Part shown: in pieces, positions 12,091 through 23,792 of the stretch | Layout: every line of letters begins with the position of its first letter | How positions within the stretch are numbered: position 1 is the stretch's first letter | Source: Pinus tabuliformis | Taxonomy: Eukaryota > Streptophyta > Pinopsida > Pinales > Pinaceae | Reading direction: 5' to 3' | Assembly: GCA_031772625.1 (NCBI GenBank) | Contig: CM062814.1 | Span: forward strand, 366,331,750 to 366,395,749 | Length of the DNA: 64,000 bases | Position numbers and translations under genes: made by a program | Notes under the pieces: model-generated | What the model was told of the DNA's origin: nothing | The model's input: the letters and a program-made list of their open reading frames with translations, nothing else | Databases searched by the model: none

Positions 12091-12921
12091 CTATTGGTTT
12101 CTTTTCTGCTCAATTTTGTCCCATGGTAGCTTGCATGTAGAGGCATCATGTGATCCATTTCTTTTGCAACGAATACAGTGAAAATCTACCTTCTCTCCTT
12201 GAGAATGTCTGCCCCCCTTGCCTCTGAAATATCTTCCTCTTCCTCTTCGTCCACCTCTTCCTCTTGTAGAATATTGAGTAGGATGCTTTTCTTTATGAGC
12301 AAGGCACACAGTCTCTTCAAAAGATTCAGGGGCTATCTTCTTTCCAAAAGCTTTCTCTCTTTTAGCAAACTTTTTCACAAGAGAGTCAAAGGTTATATCA
12401 ATGAGATTTCCATTTGCTTGCAATGACTCAAGATAATTGGAGTAAGTAGGATAAAGTGCCTTGAGAAAAGCGATAAGAGGAATATCCAATTCAACCTTAG
12501 TGGATTTGATATCATGCATTATAGACTTTACTTCGGATGCAAGGGCTAGAGGATCATTATTTTGCAGTTCAAGAGTGAAGAGTTTAATCATGAGTTGAAC
12601 AACTTCAAGTGCAGAATGTGAGTCATAGAGTTCTTTCAGCTTTTCTAAGGCTTCAAAGGCAGTTGAATATGATGAAATATGGTTACTCACCTCTTCATTT
12701 ACAGATGCAACGATTAATGCATAAGCTTTGTTGTTCTTTTTTTCCCAAATGACGAGCCCTTTGTCTGAGGTAAGCTATACTGGTTCATTGTCTCCTTCTC
12801 TGACACACACTCCTTTCCACAACTCATTGAAAATGAAGGTGTGTTTTATCATCCAGGACAATTCAGGATAGTTCTCCTTGCCAGTGAGAACTGTTCCTAA
12901 CATGGATATGATTGAATGCAT
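12091..12921 (-). pseudogene. Copia-A gag
   Basis: The start at 12921 (MHSIISMLGTVLTGKENYPE) fits the usual beginning of this copia gag family, which binds and packages element RNA. A TAG at 12775-12777 interrupts the first 50 codons, and a second TAG near 12091 separates it from the protease in the same frame. The CCHC knuckle is CIRCKRNGSHDASTC, with five rather than four residues between the second Cys and His. An Arg/Gly-rich patch (RGRGGRRGRGRYFRGKGGR) precedes it and probably binds RNA. Confidence 0.92.
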
Positions 12922-14250
12922 ACTGTAGCAAAAAAAAACTCCTACTGCAAAACTTTTACTCTTAATGGAAAAAAAAAATTACTTCTGATGTGACTAGACA
13001 GCAAACTCAAATGTCAATTCATATTCATCTGCACAGCGTTAAGTCCAAAAAAAATATCCTCAACAGCATAAAGCACTGTGTAGAAAAGTCATATTTGCAC
13101 TCTCAATTCCATTCATAATACTATTCTCTTTCATATAAAACCAACGATGTCAATTTTGGAAAATGCCAATTATCAGATATTGTGTCACAACTCAATCATT
13201 CAAAATCTATCAGCGCATCTGCCATTGAGCTGAAACTACCAATAAGATGAAGACTTAATGTAAAGCATGATTGTAATCTTTACGCAAATGACTCCTAACA
13301 ACACATACTCCAGCCAAACAAACGCCCCAGGAGGTGCAAACGGGCTCAAGAAATAAGCAATCGTTGCCACGAAATTGTAAGCGTTATCACCAAAAAAAAA
13401 ATTGTGGCATCAATATTCATCCGCATGCATGCTTTACCCGAAGGCAAATGCTCTCTTATGACCAAAAGAGTAGAACGAAAATTGTGCTTGCTCAAAATGG
13501 AATCATCATAATGCCATTGCCTTTCTCTAGCTTCAACTGTTGTAAAAAGTTCACCTGCATACTTACAAACAATGACTCCCTTTCTAATTGACTCCAAAGA
13601 ATGCAAACTCCATCCCTTCCTCGGATGCCTAACGCCAGCAACCCTGACTGCCAAACCGCACTGTGAGACCCGGTTTCTGCAGCTCGAACCGCAATGATAC
13701 GCTCGATCAGATAATCACCACTTTTCTTCGATAAAAAACGCATCTACCATCTACCAAATAGGAAATGCATTAATGGCTTTACTGTAATGGGATACAAACA
13801 AGAAGTTCAGTAGTAAAGGCGGGTGACGATACAGGACGGGCGTCACTTGATTGGAAAATTCATGGCATTAGATCACCACATCAATTTGGTGTGGGGAGAT
13901 TGTGAAATGTTCAGAAGGCTTCCTCCCAAGAAGGGAGCCACAGTAGACAAGAAAGAAGAGCGAGAGGATATACGAGCAGCACAATATGAAGCGCTTTGAC
14001 ACCAGAGAGCAATCAACGCATTCAGATGAACAAGCAGAGGAACGTTTCAGCAGATCAGAATACGTGGAACAGGCTACCAATGTTTAGCAGAGAATATGGA
14101 AGAGGAACGTTTGCATCGTTCAGGTGAATGTCAGGCGCAGGTCTGTATAAATGGAATATGGCAGACAGAGGGCGCAACTAATTGTATGGAGTAGCGCAGG
14201 TATATGAGAGCAGACAAGGGAGTTACAAGGGACATGAGCTAAAAAGGAGT
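12922..14250 (-). other. Unusually long Copia-A leader with captured DNA
   Basis: About 1.33 kb separates the primer site from gag, where copia elements usually have tens to a few hundred bases. It holds the SET-domain fragment described separately. The part downstream of that fragment is AT-rich and intron-like, with TTGTGCAG-like and TTTTGCAG acceptor-like sites. The upstream part (13710-14250) is more GC-balanced, with no assigned domain. A minus-strand open frame at 13868-14080 matches nothing I recognise. Confidence 0.75.
13403..13703 (-). pseudogene. Captured fragment of a SUVR3-like SET-domain histone methyltransferase
   Basis: The frame reads CGSSCRNRVSQCGLAVRV (end of pre-SET), then KGWSLHSLESIRKG (start of SET), VCKYAGELFTTVEARERQ, LLVIREHLPSGKACM and NIDAT. 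Plant SUVR3-type Su(var)3-9 methyltransferases share this order, including the REHLPSG insert and the INIDAT step. The frame is open for about 100 codons and has the same orientation as Copia-A. It stops before the NHSC catalytic motif. Weak traces of the following parts may survive near 13330-13390. It begins after an intron-like TCGAG, with no start codon. It lies between primer site and gag, so it is a transduced host gene piece and not a gene in place. Confidence 0.85.
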
Positions 14251-14264
14251 TGGCTCTGATACCA
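14251..14264 (-). other. Copia-A primer-binding site (initiator tRNA-Met)
   Basis: The minus strand reads TGGTATCAGAGCCA directly after the 5' LTR end. TGGTATCAGAGC is the standard plant site complementary to the 3' end of initiator tRNA-Met. Confidence 0.95.
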
Positions 14265-14442
14265 TGTTAGGCCAGGCAGTAACTCCATAAGGCAGAAATA
14301 ATTTGACAATATTATTCCATCATGTAGGTCTTCATTATATACATGAGGGAGAGACTGTTCAGTTCGTCTCCCGATGACTATTCATATTTCCTATTTATCT
14401 ATTTACAATAATTCACCCAATCACAAGGATTAGGTGTCAACA
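14265..14442 (-). repeat. Copia-A 5' LTR
   Basis: It is 178 bp, with TG/CA ends and the AAAAT duplication on its outer side. A TATATAA-like box on the minus strand (near 14332-14340) is a plausible promoter element for the element transcript. Confidence 0.95.
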
Positions 14443-15618
14443 AAAATTTAAATGAGAAGTTTTGGAGATTGGATCATTTTTGAAAATGTAATGTGTAAAA
14501 GGATTTTATAAATTGACTAATTATAACATGTCTAGTTGGGGAAAATAATCTAAATAATTCCCTTATGTTTGGACCAAGAAAATTCAAACATGAATGAGAC
14601 CATCTTAATTTTTTAATAAAACTTTTCAGTATTAATTATCACATATCTAATTTGTTTATTTATTTTGATTTACTATGAGATATTTGTGGAAATAAAATAT
14701 TTATATGCTTTATTATTATATATTCCTAAGTCAATTTTATATTTTAATTTTGAAATATTATATGAAATTGTAAATAACCTTTAACTACTTTAAATTTGAA
14801 ATTTTGTTTGACATTTGGAAATTCGTTCCCGTTCAGTTACATAATTTTTATTTTAAGAAGATTTCAAAGATTCAGATGTGAATTTTAATATTTAATTACC
14901 AATTTTAAATATCAATAATTAAGATATTTTTAATTTGTTAATATTTATTAATTATTTATAAAAATATAGTTTTTATTATTATTTTTTTATTTATTTTATT
15001 GTAAAGTATTTTTTATTTTAATTTGTGAATGTTACAATAAATTATATTGTAGTTTATTTAATAGATGAAATGATTTTTTTATGGTATTTTTCCATTTAAC
15101 TTTAACCAAAATCTCATAGATATTTTTAAAGCCTAAGTTTAAGTTGTTTAATCTCTAGAATTAGAGTTTCTTAAGACTTTTGAGGATGTTGAATCAATGT
15201 ATACATTTAAAAATGTACTTTAAACATTTAAATCACAATCTTGCTTAAAATTGTATCATCAAATTTTAATGAAAAAATCATTTGTAGACCACACCCAGTA
15301 TATATGCATATATCTATATGTATGAGATTGAATTGGTTTTTATAACATTTCATAGTGTGTATAGATATCACATGGTTGATTTTCTAGTGGTGTTTCCTAG
15401 TCCTTTGTTAATAGTTTTGATTTCCATAGAAAATGGTTGAATTTTCTTTGGTGATTAGTTGGGGATGGTTAGTAGTAGGTGGTGCCGTCCATTTTACTAG
15501 TTATAATTAAGTTTATATTATGTGTTAGCTATGTTTAGGCTAAACTCTCAGTGCTTTATGTTCTTAATTGAAATAATCTTTGATGATGACTTTTTATTAG
15601 AGATTTACTTTCCAAAGC

Positions 15619-15657
<39 letters not shown>

Positions 15658-16060
15658 TAAACACATTGATGGTTTATGATAAGTAATTCTATTTTGGTGT
15701 AATGTTTAATGATAAAGGTGTAATCATGTGCTAATGTCGAATTAACAAGAAATAGTGTTATATTCTCATTATCCCCATTGTGCCACACTTGTTCTGGCTA
15801 AACTCATTGCTATAGAGAAATTCATTTATATATAAATAGATTTTGTTTCTAACTTTATCGTACTGAAAGATAAATTGTACAACAAATCATTACATTTTTC
15901 CTATTTGATCTAATTCATATGAGCATAATATGAAAAAGGAATGAGAAATAATAGCTCATCCTTAATTTGAAGGTTGTTCAACATATTTTTGGAAGAGCTC
16001 CCCTAATATCAAGCTCTTAGAAATCTACTCCACTTGATTATTTGCATTAGACAACTAACT
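14443..16060. other. AT-rich intergenic DNA with a (TA)n tract
   Basis: No domain-bearing frame was found. The region is dominated by A/T runs and includes an uninterrupted TA dinucleotide tract at 15621-15655. Confidence 0.7.
15621..15655. repeat. (TA)n microsatellite
   Basis: About 17 consecutive TA units follow AAGCGTG and are followed by GATAAACACA. Confidence 0.95.
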
Positions 16061-16210
16061 ATAACGACCTCCTCACACATTTACCCACTTTTGCAAGCTC
16101 TCTAGGGTAAACACGAGTTGTGTGCCACTACGATATGACTCAACCTTCAAATTTTGGTTATGGAAGTGGGGCCTACAAACCGGAAGTAAGGAAACATCCC
16201 ATAGAGTTTG
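16061..16210 (-). repeat. Diverged LTR-end-like relic related to the Gypsy-B LTR
   Basis: Over about 130 bases (CTATAACGACCTCCTCACAC, then TTTACCCA, GGGTAAACACGAG, ACTACGATATGAC, GGAAGTGGGGCCTA) it follows the start of the Gypsy-B LTR at 19259, block for block, at roughly 65 percent identity. It may be the 3' LTR of a related older element or of the truncated Gypsy-B. No matching target duplication was found. Confidence 0.4.
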
Positions 16211-16383
16211 ATGATATTTTTGTAAAAATATTTATATCTCTAATGATTTTATATTAGTTTATATAAAGTTTTGGAATCTTTTGAGGTAAAATAATTTTTC
16301 ACTATAAAATTTGGGCAAACCATTTTTAGAAAAAAAGGAAAATGTGTGAATCGATTTTTTTGGAAAAAGCATGCAAAATTAAC

Positions 16384-16724
16384 TGTTATGAAACCAACTC
16401 AAGAAAAGATAGAAAAGATAGAAAAGATAGATCAACGCCTTAGAATTCAGCCTCTTCGAAGGGGCAACCTCCTTTACATTACATAAATGAACAATTCCTG
16501 GTTGATACAAATGAAAAGACCTCCTTTCTATATATAGGAGTCTAAGGGGTTATAACATAATCAGAGCCGACATAACAATAATAATGTAAGGGCACAATAA
16601 TAACAATAGTGGGCTTCTATGGGGCACAATAGTAACAATATGGGCACTACATGGGTACAACAATATAATAATGTGTTATACTAATAACAATAAGGGGTTA
16701 CACAAGTAGTATAGGGGCCTAACA
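16384..16724 (-). repeat. Solo LTR with TTAAC target duplication
   Basis: This 341-bp unit starts TGTTATG and ends CTAACA. It is flanked on both sides by TTAAC (16379-16383 and 16725-16729). On the minus strand it starts TGTTAGGCCCC and has a TATATATAG box near 16528-16536, as in short plant LTRs. Without coding DNA or a partner, it is what LTR-LTR recombination leaves behind. It landed beside the broken end of the Gypsy-B pol gene. Confidence 0.88.
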
Positions 16725-16769
16725 TTAACCCACTTGCGAGTATTAGCCCCTAAAATTTTCCTTGTTGCT

Positions 16770-18970
16770 ACTCCCTTCAACTAATCAAACAAGCCATCAA
16801 GCCGCAGAAAAGGGTACCTATTCTTCATCATCACCTTCGTCAATTGCCTGTAATCAATGCACAATCTAAGACTACCATCCTTCTTCTTCACGAACAATAC
16901 TGGTGCACCCCAAGGCGACACACTTGGCCTAATGTATCCTTTATCAAACATTTCGTTGAACTGCAACTTAAGTTCCACTAACTCTGGGGTGCTCATTCTG
17001 TATGGTGCCTTCAATGTTGGTGTTGTTCTTGACATCAACTCAATATAAAAATACACTTCCCTATGAGGTGGTAACTTTGACATATATGTTGGAAATACAT
17101 CCTAAAATTGTTTCAAAACCTAATCCCTATTGAAGAATTTTTCATCCTTAGAATCCTTACCTTTATTGCTGGAAATATGAATTGCAAGTAATTCACATCC
17201 TTTCCTTCTGCTATGATTTTCCTGCACATCTGTAACCATTATCATTGATGTAGTCTTCATCTTACCCTACAAGATTCTCTTCTCTCCATCATCATCCAAG
17301 CACTCAATAGCCTTGTCATAGTAATTGACCTTAGTATTGTGAATGTACAACCAATCCATACCCAACAGCATATTGTATGTTCCCAACAGAAGCAAATTTA
17401 GATGCGTTGATGTAGACATACCATTCAGCTCAAATACACAAGATCTTACCTAATGATGAACTCTTTTCTTAGTACCTGTAGCAAATTGCGCCAACCAAGA
17501 CTTTGCATGCACTTCTCTATGAAAGAAACACTTGTCCACCAAGTCAGGACTGATATAACTATAGTTAGATCTAGGTTCAACAACGATATAAAAAACTTAA
17601 ACACAAAGCTTACCTTCCATCCCGATAATAAATGCTTGATGATCAACTTTCCAATTATCCAATGCTTCATAAATCTGAGGAATACTCTGTCCAACATCCC
17701 CAACTATTTATGCCTCTTGAGCACTGTAGGTCTGTGGTATGCCACCCTATTGTTGTGAACAATATCTTTTTTGATGATCCTTGCCACAAGTAAAACACTG
17801 TAAAGCTTTCCCACCATCACCCTTGTTATTCTCCTCAGATTGAATTCCATATCCTCTTTTATCATCACTAAATTTCTTGTACATTGTTGCATTTTCCTTG
17901 TCATCTGTGTCTTAAGGTTTTCCTCTCTTCTTGGCCCACTTTCCTTTATTCTTCTCACTACCTTTCCAATTTTTCTTAGACTCAGTGTTGTGCTTTGATT
18001 GCTCATAATTGTGCTTCAACTTTCTAATAGCTTCCTCCAGTGACCTAGGCTCATCAAACTCAATCCTATCTTTCAATGCTACGAAAAAGACATTGACTAA
18101 TCTCTAAATATTTTCTTTCTCCTCCTTAAGATAAGGCACCTATATCAATAACTCCAAAAATCTTTTGGTAGACTCATCATCGGTCATAGATCCCATATTC
18201 ACCTCACATAACTCCTTTTCCCTTTCATCATAGTATCGTTCAAACAGATACTTCTTCCTGAAAAGTATCTCAAAATCACTCCAGTTTAGCTCCTCTTCTC
18301 GAATTTCTTTGACATTATTCACATCTTCCCACCAAATGTATTCTTTTCCTTTAAGAGTAAAATTAGTTATTCTAGATTTCTTACTCATCCCAAGCAACCA
18401 AGCTTCTTCATCTTATGTCTTCTTCATTTCTCCATCAAATATAAGATGCTTCTCTTTCTTGAATTCCTCTGGAATGTACTCCTTCTCACTCCTCTTATAT
18501 GGATGGTGAAGGTTATGACGATGTTGTCTCTCTGAACCAGAACTAGAATAGAACCCATAGTCATTACCCGTTCTTTCAGGTGTGTCTAAGAACCTACTAT
18601 ATTTGAGTGTGTCATCCCTATCAAACACATATCCTGGTTGAGATATGCTTCCATATGCTCCATTAGTCCTTTCCTTCTATCCATTATTGATCCTAAGTTG
18701 TCCCTATCTCTGCCAATATGATAGACTATGAAGGATGCCTATATTAGCTTCCACTTGCTTTTCATGTGCCCTGGCAAGTATTTATTGTGACTAAACGATG
18801 CTATCATTATCTTCCTTACAAATTCTGATCTCTTCTTTCAAACTTCTTAATGTATCTGCTATGTCATGAGAGTACTCATCTCCATGTTGTTCATACGATT
18901 ATTAGGGACAATAACGTGAACTATAGTCCACCATTTTTCTTGTCATCTTGATCTTCTTATTCCTGCAAAC
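16770..18970 (-). pseudogene. Gypsy-B gag-protease-RT remnant
   Basis: The gag core is readable at about 18140-18640 (KKSRITNFTLKGKEYIWWED, ELCEVNMGSMTDDESTKRF). A CCHC knuckle CFTCGKDHQKRYC lies near 17790. The protease region (NYSYISPDLVDKCF and LLGTYNMLLGMDWL) spans about 17330-17580. RT begins at 17083 ([12 protein letters not shown]) and includes [20 protein letters not shown] and IDYRQL, as in Ty3/gypsy. The frame ends abruptly after LFD and LKGVA near 16780, before motif A, so most of RT, RNase H and integrase is deleted. Several frameshifts and stops occur upstream. It is the same family as Gypsy-E. Confidence 0.88.
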
Positions 18971-19237
18971 ATACCATATCAGAAAAACCAAATATAAACA
19001 TTACCAACATAACTCAGTGAAGTTTATGGGAGGCTATCTCATCTACAAAATCAATCCAGATTAGCACAACATATGTATATATAATGAAATCAATCATCTC
19101 AACATAAATATCATCAACCTATACATGACGGCACAACTGCAACAACGACCATCACAATGCATGCATAATGAACACATCAACAACTAACATGCATGCATGT
19201 CAAACATATTTTTCCCATCCAATCCAAGTGTTTGAAC

Positions 19238-19256
19238 CTGGGAGGTCTGATACCAA
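19238..19256 (-). other. Gypsy-B primer-binding site
   Basis: On the minus strand, three bases after the LTR end (AGTTACA), the sequence reads TGGTATCAGACCTCCCAGG. The first ten bases match the initiator tRNA-Met site, followed by CC instead of the usual GC. Confidence 0.75.
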
Positions 19257-19258
19257 TA

Positions 19259-19740
19259 TGTAACTACCCCTCCCATACTTACCCAATTTTAACTAGCTTT
19301 TCGGAGTAAACATGAGATCAAGAGTTACTATGACATGACCTTAACTCCTAGCCCTAGTTAAGGAAGTGAGGGCTAGAACTGACCATTGACTGACAACTCA
19401 CAACATTCAACAGGGCTATAGGGACACTCAAGGGCTAAAGAAACACCCCAAGTGACCAAATCTTGACCTCAGACTCCTTTTCACACAAATTAACCCCCAA
19501 ACACATGCATGCCAAGGCATCCATGTGGTTGAAGGCATACAATCACACTCATAAACCTTCATGGGTGCGGCTGTGACCCAAATTTTCTAGTTCAGAGGGT
19601 CCAATCCCGAGATCTAAGCCTCAATTCTAGGTTAGCCTCCACACCATTTCTAAGAACTCTATGAAACTTATAAGAATAATTTAATACATGACAACAAGAC
19701 TAAACATACAAACTTGAAAGCATAACTTGACCTAGACTTC
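19259..19740 (-). repeat. Gypsy-B 5' LTR, 3' part (split by Gypsy-C)
   Basis: It starts TGTAACTACCCC on the plus strand next to the primer site and runs to the ACTTC (19736-19740) that marks the Gypsy-C insertion. The other part of the same LTR continues at 38225. Joined by position, the LTR would be about 1.05 kb, starting TGTAACAACCCC and ending GTTACA on the minus strand. Confidence 0.8.
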
Positions 19741-22300
19741 TGTTGACAGTGTTGGACCCAACAAAATTTAGGGTATCTCCCCAGTATGAAGTCCCAACTA
19801 GACCTCACACCATTTGGTGTACGAGTCCCATCTGGTACGATGACCTTGTTGCCATTCTCTTAGAGATTTTCCTTAGCTCTTTTTATTCAGCACATGAGAC
19901 TGTTATACGGGTATATTCGAAAAGCGAGGTGAGTGTGCCTAGTGAGTGTGTAATGTAACTTGTGTCTAAGTTCTCTTACTGCAAAAGGGGAGAGTAAAGT
20001 GAGCCTCTAAGTGACAGGTAGTAGTCCCGCCCAGGAAGAGACACACGTGAACCAAAAAAGGTTTGTCCAAAATCTAGTGGAGTAGTCCATAGTGGACACA
20101 ACTGTTGTTAAAACTGAAGTCCAAGGGAAAACACGTACACCATCGAGAAGAGTAGTCGACACAAATATGTCAGTCGTTATAACCAATAAACAAGAAAGGT
20201 TTGTCTAATATCTTGTGGAGTAGTTCACAAGGATGAGATATAAGTGATAACCAATATGGCACATTCCCAACAATATAAGTACTAAAACAACTAAAGTAGT
20301 TCAACTATATTAGTATAAGTGAAATAAACATGACTTACAAATGCTGAAAGAATAGTCTTAAACATCTATAAAAAATGCATGAAAATGTGTTGGCCTTAAC
20401 AACCTTCTGTATTAAGTAAAAGTTCCAAGACACGTCTATACACCATACATCAGTAATCCTAGTAGTGGGACATTGGAGCCACTCCTCGCTCTTTAAAGAA
20501 CTGAATGAAACTCTCAACTCTACGTGGTAGGAGCCAAGGTGAAAATTCGTTGCTCATACAATGGGAGCGGTATAAATAGCGAAAGGCGATGCTTGACCCT
20601 TGTGATCTTGGACTACCCTCATGACCATTCAACTTCCTATCAATTTTCAAGTGACATGAATCTTCATATTCATGTGTGTGTCCGTTAGACTTTCACTTTA
20701 CATTACATTTGGTTACAACATATATGGCCCATAGTAGTGATGTGGGATTAACAACTCATGACACAACTTGACATGACACTACTGACATGAACTGGGTGAC
20801 TGTGGTGGCAATGTCAAGTTGTTGTTGTTGTTGAGTGATGGATTTGCTCTTGGATTCACTTTTTCATTTCCTCTGCATGGCTTGATGTTGCAGGGTATTC
20901 AATGGTCTTGGTCTTGTAAGATGGTTACATCCATGTGCTCTTTTCGCTTGCTCTTTGATGAGATTCTTTCACCCATCGAGCTGCAAGTGATTCTTCTAAC
21001 ATGTGCACTCCTCCTTCATCCCATTCGTCATCTCGCCATGATCTATCAGTGTACCTATTCCTACAATTCACTCATGAGGGGTCAAAATCAAATAAAAAAC
21101 ACGCTAGTCTAAGATGATGCATCACTTTCCATGGTTCGGGCTTGGGACAAATGACAGGTTGGGAAGAAGGCCCAGTAACTGTGTAATACACATTTCTAGG
21201 TGATAGGGAGGGAGGCTGGTCACTGAGAACCCATAGAGTGTATCTCATGCATGGATGAGGAACTTCGGGGCATAGTCTTCACTATCATGAAAAAATGCAC
21301 AGTGGCCACTAGGAGGCAGGATTGTGCAGTTGAGGTCACCAATGGCAGCTAAAAGGTGGCACCCTGGGAGGCACCTTTGCATATTATTCTAAGGGAAGAC
21401 AAGTCAGGGCAACAACAAGAACAAATAGGATATTTCTACGCAGCTTTTGAGAGTAGTGAGTCTGAGCTAAGGGAAGACACTAGGAGGAAACCACTACAAA
21501 GTTCTTGGAGGAAAATAAACCTTAGGTATCTGCACATTATGGGGTTCTAGCAGGAAGTTAGGATGCTTGATGACTAATCTTGTAAAGTGGATAGTTCAAG
21601 TTGGGCTCTAAGGGAATTTCTATGCAATTCTCGGAAGGAAGGCAGGCTACTCACCTCTGGGATTGCTCGGTGAAACTATCCCGGAGGAAAACCTCAAGAA
21701 CTGCATAGTTCTAGGTAGCATAGCAACATCACTATGGGATGATACTGTGTAACTCATCCTAATCGGGATCCCGTGAGATAGGGGGTGTCCGGTTGGAAGG
21801 ATTTTTAGGAAAATGGCTAAGTGTGGGAAGTAATTCTACATGTGATGACTCAAAATTTTGATCACACACTTAACAGACTTCGACAACATGATGGAATTGA
21901 CCACCGGAACAATAAGACAAAGCATTCCCATCCGTAAGACTGTTTATATCTAAGAGTGACAAGTGCAACACTTGAGATAGACCTTCGGAAAACCGTGACG
22001 ACACTTGCGTGACAATTCTTACAACTTTGTGTATGAGTATGATAGATGTATACATAAATAGGACAACTCAAATACACAAAAACAAACCTTCAAAATTACT
22101 AGAACAGGTCCACACTTCATGAAAAATAATTCAAGATGCCAAAAGATGACAGTTGGTCAAACAAGCAAACGGGGTGAAAAACCTCAAAGGGATCTCAGGG
22201 AATAAGCCCAAATGTTTACAACCATAAAGGAAAATCCAAGGAAGGCTTTGAAAATTGAATGCTAGCCAAAATTTTGGAGGGTGTTTCATCCACTACAACA
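19741..22300 (-). repeat. Gypsy-C 3' LTR
   Basis: It is 2560 bp, starting TGTTGACAGTG and ending CTACAACA on the plus strand. It matches 35662-38219 along its whole length, including the block GAAGTCCCAACTAGACCTCA near 19780 and 35710. A TATAAATA-like motif lies near 20570. Confidence 0.9.
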
Positions 22301-22649
22301 CTTGGTGATACACTGGTTAAATACCAGCTTCTTTGTTTTTGTTCATTTTTAGTGCAGGTACTCGGTCCTTTAGGAACTATTGATTCATTGTGCATATTTC
22401 TTCAGCTCCCCCACTTATCCCATTGATAGAAATGATTCACTTTTACCTTCTTAGTTGAACACAACCTAAGATTCATCTAGATCACATTGTTTCGAATCAG
22501 GTAGGGTAGTTTGGCTCATGAGCTTAATATTTTCAGAGTACTTTTTGATGTCTAATGTTTCTCCACAGTCAGCAAGCCTACACAGTACCCCGGTGGAGTC
22601 ATGTAGGAATACAAGCATTGCTCCACTTCCAATGAGCCTGGAGAGTACG
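22301..22649 (-). other. Gypsy-C 3' non-coding region, first half
   Basis: This stretch lies between the 3' LTR and the Copia-D insertion and continues at 28386. A block CAGTACCCCGGTGGAGT near 22584 recurs at 28384, and the GTACG at the Copia-D junction sits in a similar context. I see no clear polypurine tract beside the LTR. Confidence 0.55.
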
Positions 22650-23130
22650 TGTTAGGATATTCCAACACATAGGAAGTAATTAAGTATAACTTGGTCTAGT
22701 GTATAGTTAGGTAAACTTTGTTTCTTCAATATGTACTTTTTGTAACTTACAATCTGACGATCATGATATGTTATAGACATGAAGTGATATGATGGTTCAT
22801 TCTCTCCTCAGTATTACCGACACTTGATTTGTAGCTTAACACCAGATAAGTCCATGATCTCTATTTAAAGAGCATGGATGGTCATTTGTTAGGTGATCGT
22901 TCATGAGAGAAGCTTATGTAAATATTCTTTCCTTTACATTAATAAATTTCCTAAAGTGGTCATGTTAGCTCAGGTCGTGGATTATTTCCCTCTTTGAGGG
23001 TTTTAACCACATCAAGAATACTAGTGTATTGATCTGTGATCTATTTGTGAGCATTTTTCTCTGGTGGATTGTTTCCCTCTTTGAGGGTTTTAACCACATC
23101 AAATCTAACTTTAAGTTGTAAGGCTTGGAT
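22650..23130 (+). repeat. Copia-D 5' LTR with an internal duplication
   Basis: It aligns with the 3' LTR up to GTGAGCA...GGTG near 23065. Then a second copy of TTTCCCTCTTTGAGGGTTTT (first near 22987, second near 23075) interrupts it before the shared end ATCT..AACTTAAGTTGTAA. The end near 23130 is approximate. No tRNA-Met primer site is recognisable after it. Confidence 0.8.
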
Positions 23131-23792
23131 TACTTTTTCTTATTCATTTTGGGTTGTGTGATATTTTTTTGTTTTGTAGGAAAAAAGGGATTTTTCAAGT
23201 AAGAATGCACTTCAAAGCTTCAGTGAAAAAATAAATAAAAACCCTTCCTCCTTTCCAAAAATTAATAAACTTTTAAACTAGCTCACTTGGTCCAAAGTTA
23301 CTTTATGAGAAAAGAGACCTTGGTTTCAATTCTTTCATTTTGTTGCGTTCTTTTTTCAAAAAACACATGTAAGTTATCTTTTAAAGTTACTTTATGTAAA
23401 ATTGTTCTCACCCATTATAAAAAGTGAGTCACTTATAATTCTAGACTTATCTTTTATTTAAGTTATAATTTAGTGGATAGTTCGTAAAGTACCATTGTAA
23501 AAGTGACTTTCACTTATTTATAAAAGTGGTTCACGTAAAGTTTTTTTAAAGTGAACTAATTAGATTAAGTTTGGAAAGGGGGGGGATTTTTTTTTAATAT
23601 AACATTATCATTCACTTCCCAACATTCAAGTAGTTCGTCGACATATTCAACAACTTTTCTTCAAAAAGCCATAACTTCTTCATCTAGAAGCCGTTTTTAG
23701 AGCATTTTTTTTAATCGGCCTAATTTTTCGAGAGATTTTGAGTGGAATAGTTAGTTTCAACATATACAGATTTAGTTTCCTTTAAAATTGAA

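Larger units (their letters stand above)
8512..14447 (-). mobile_element. Copia-A: complete Ty1/copia element with target duplications
   Basis: Two 178-bp direct repeats (8517-8694 and 14265-14442) begin TGTT and end CAACA on the plus strand, and are flanked by the identical five bases AAAAT (8512-8516 and 14443-14447). On the minus strand the order is LTR, initiator-Met primer site, an unusually long leader, gag, protease, integrase, RT, RNase H, polypurine tract and LTR, which is the Ty1/copia order. By eye about 11 of 178 LTR positions differ, so the insertion is not recent. Several stops, one frameshift and mutated integrase residues make it non-functional. Confidence 0.96.
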
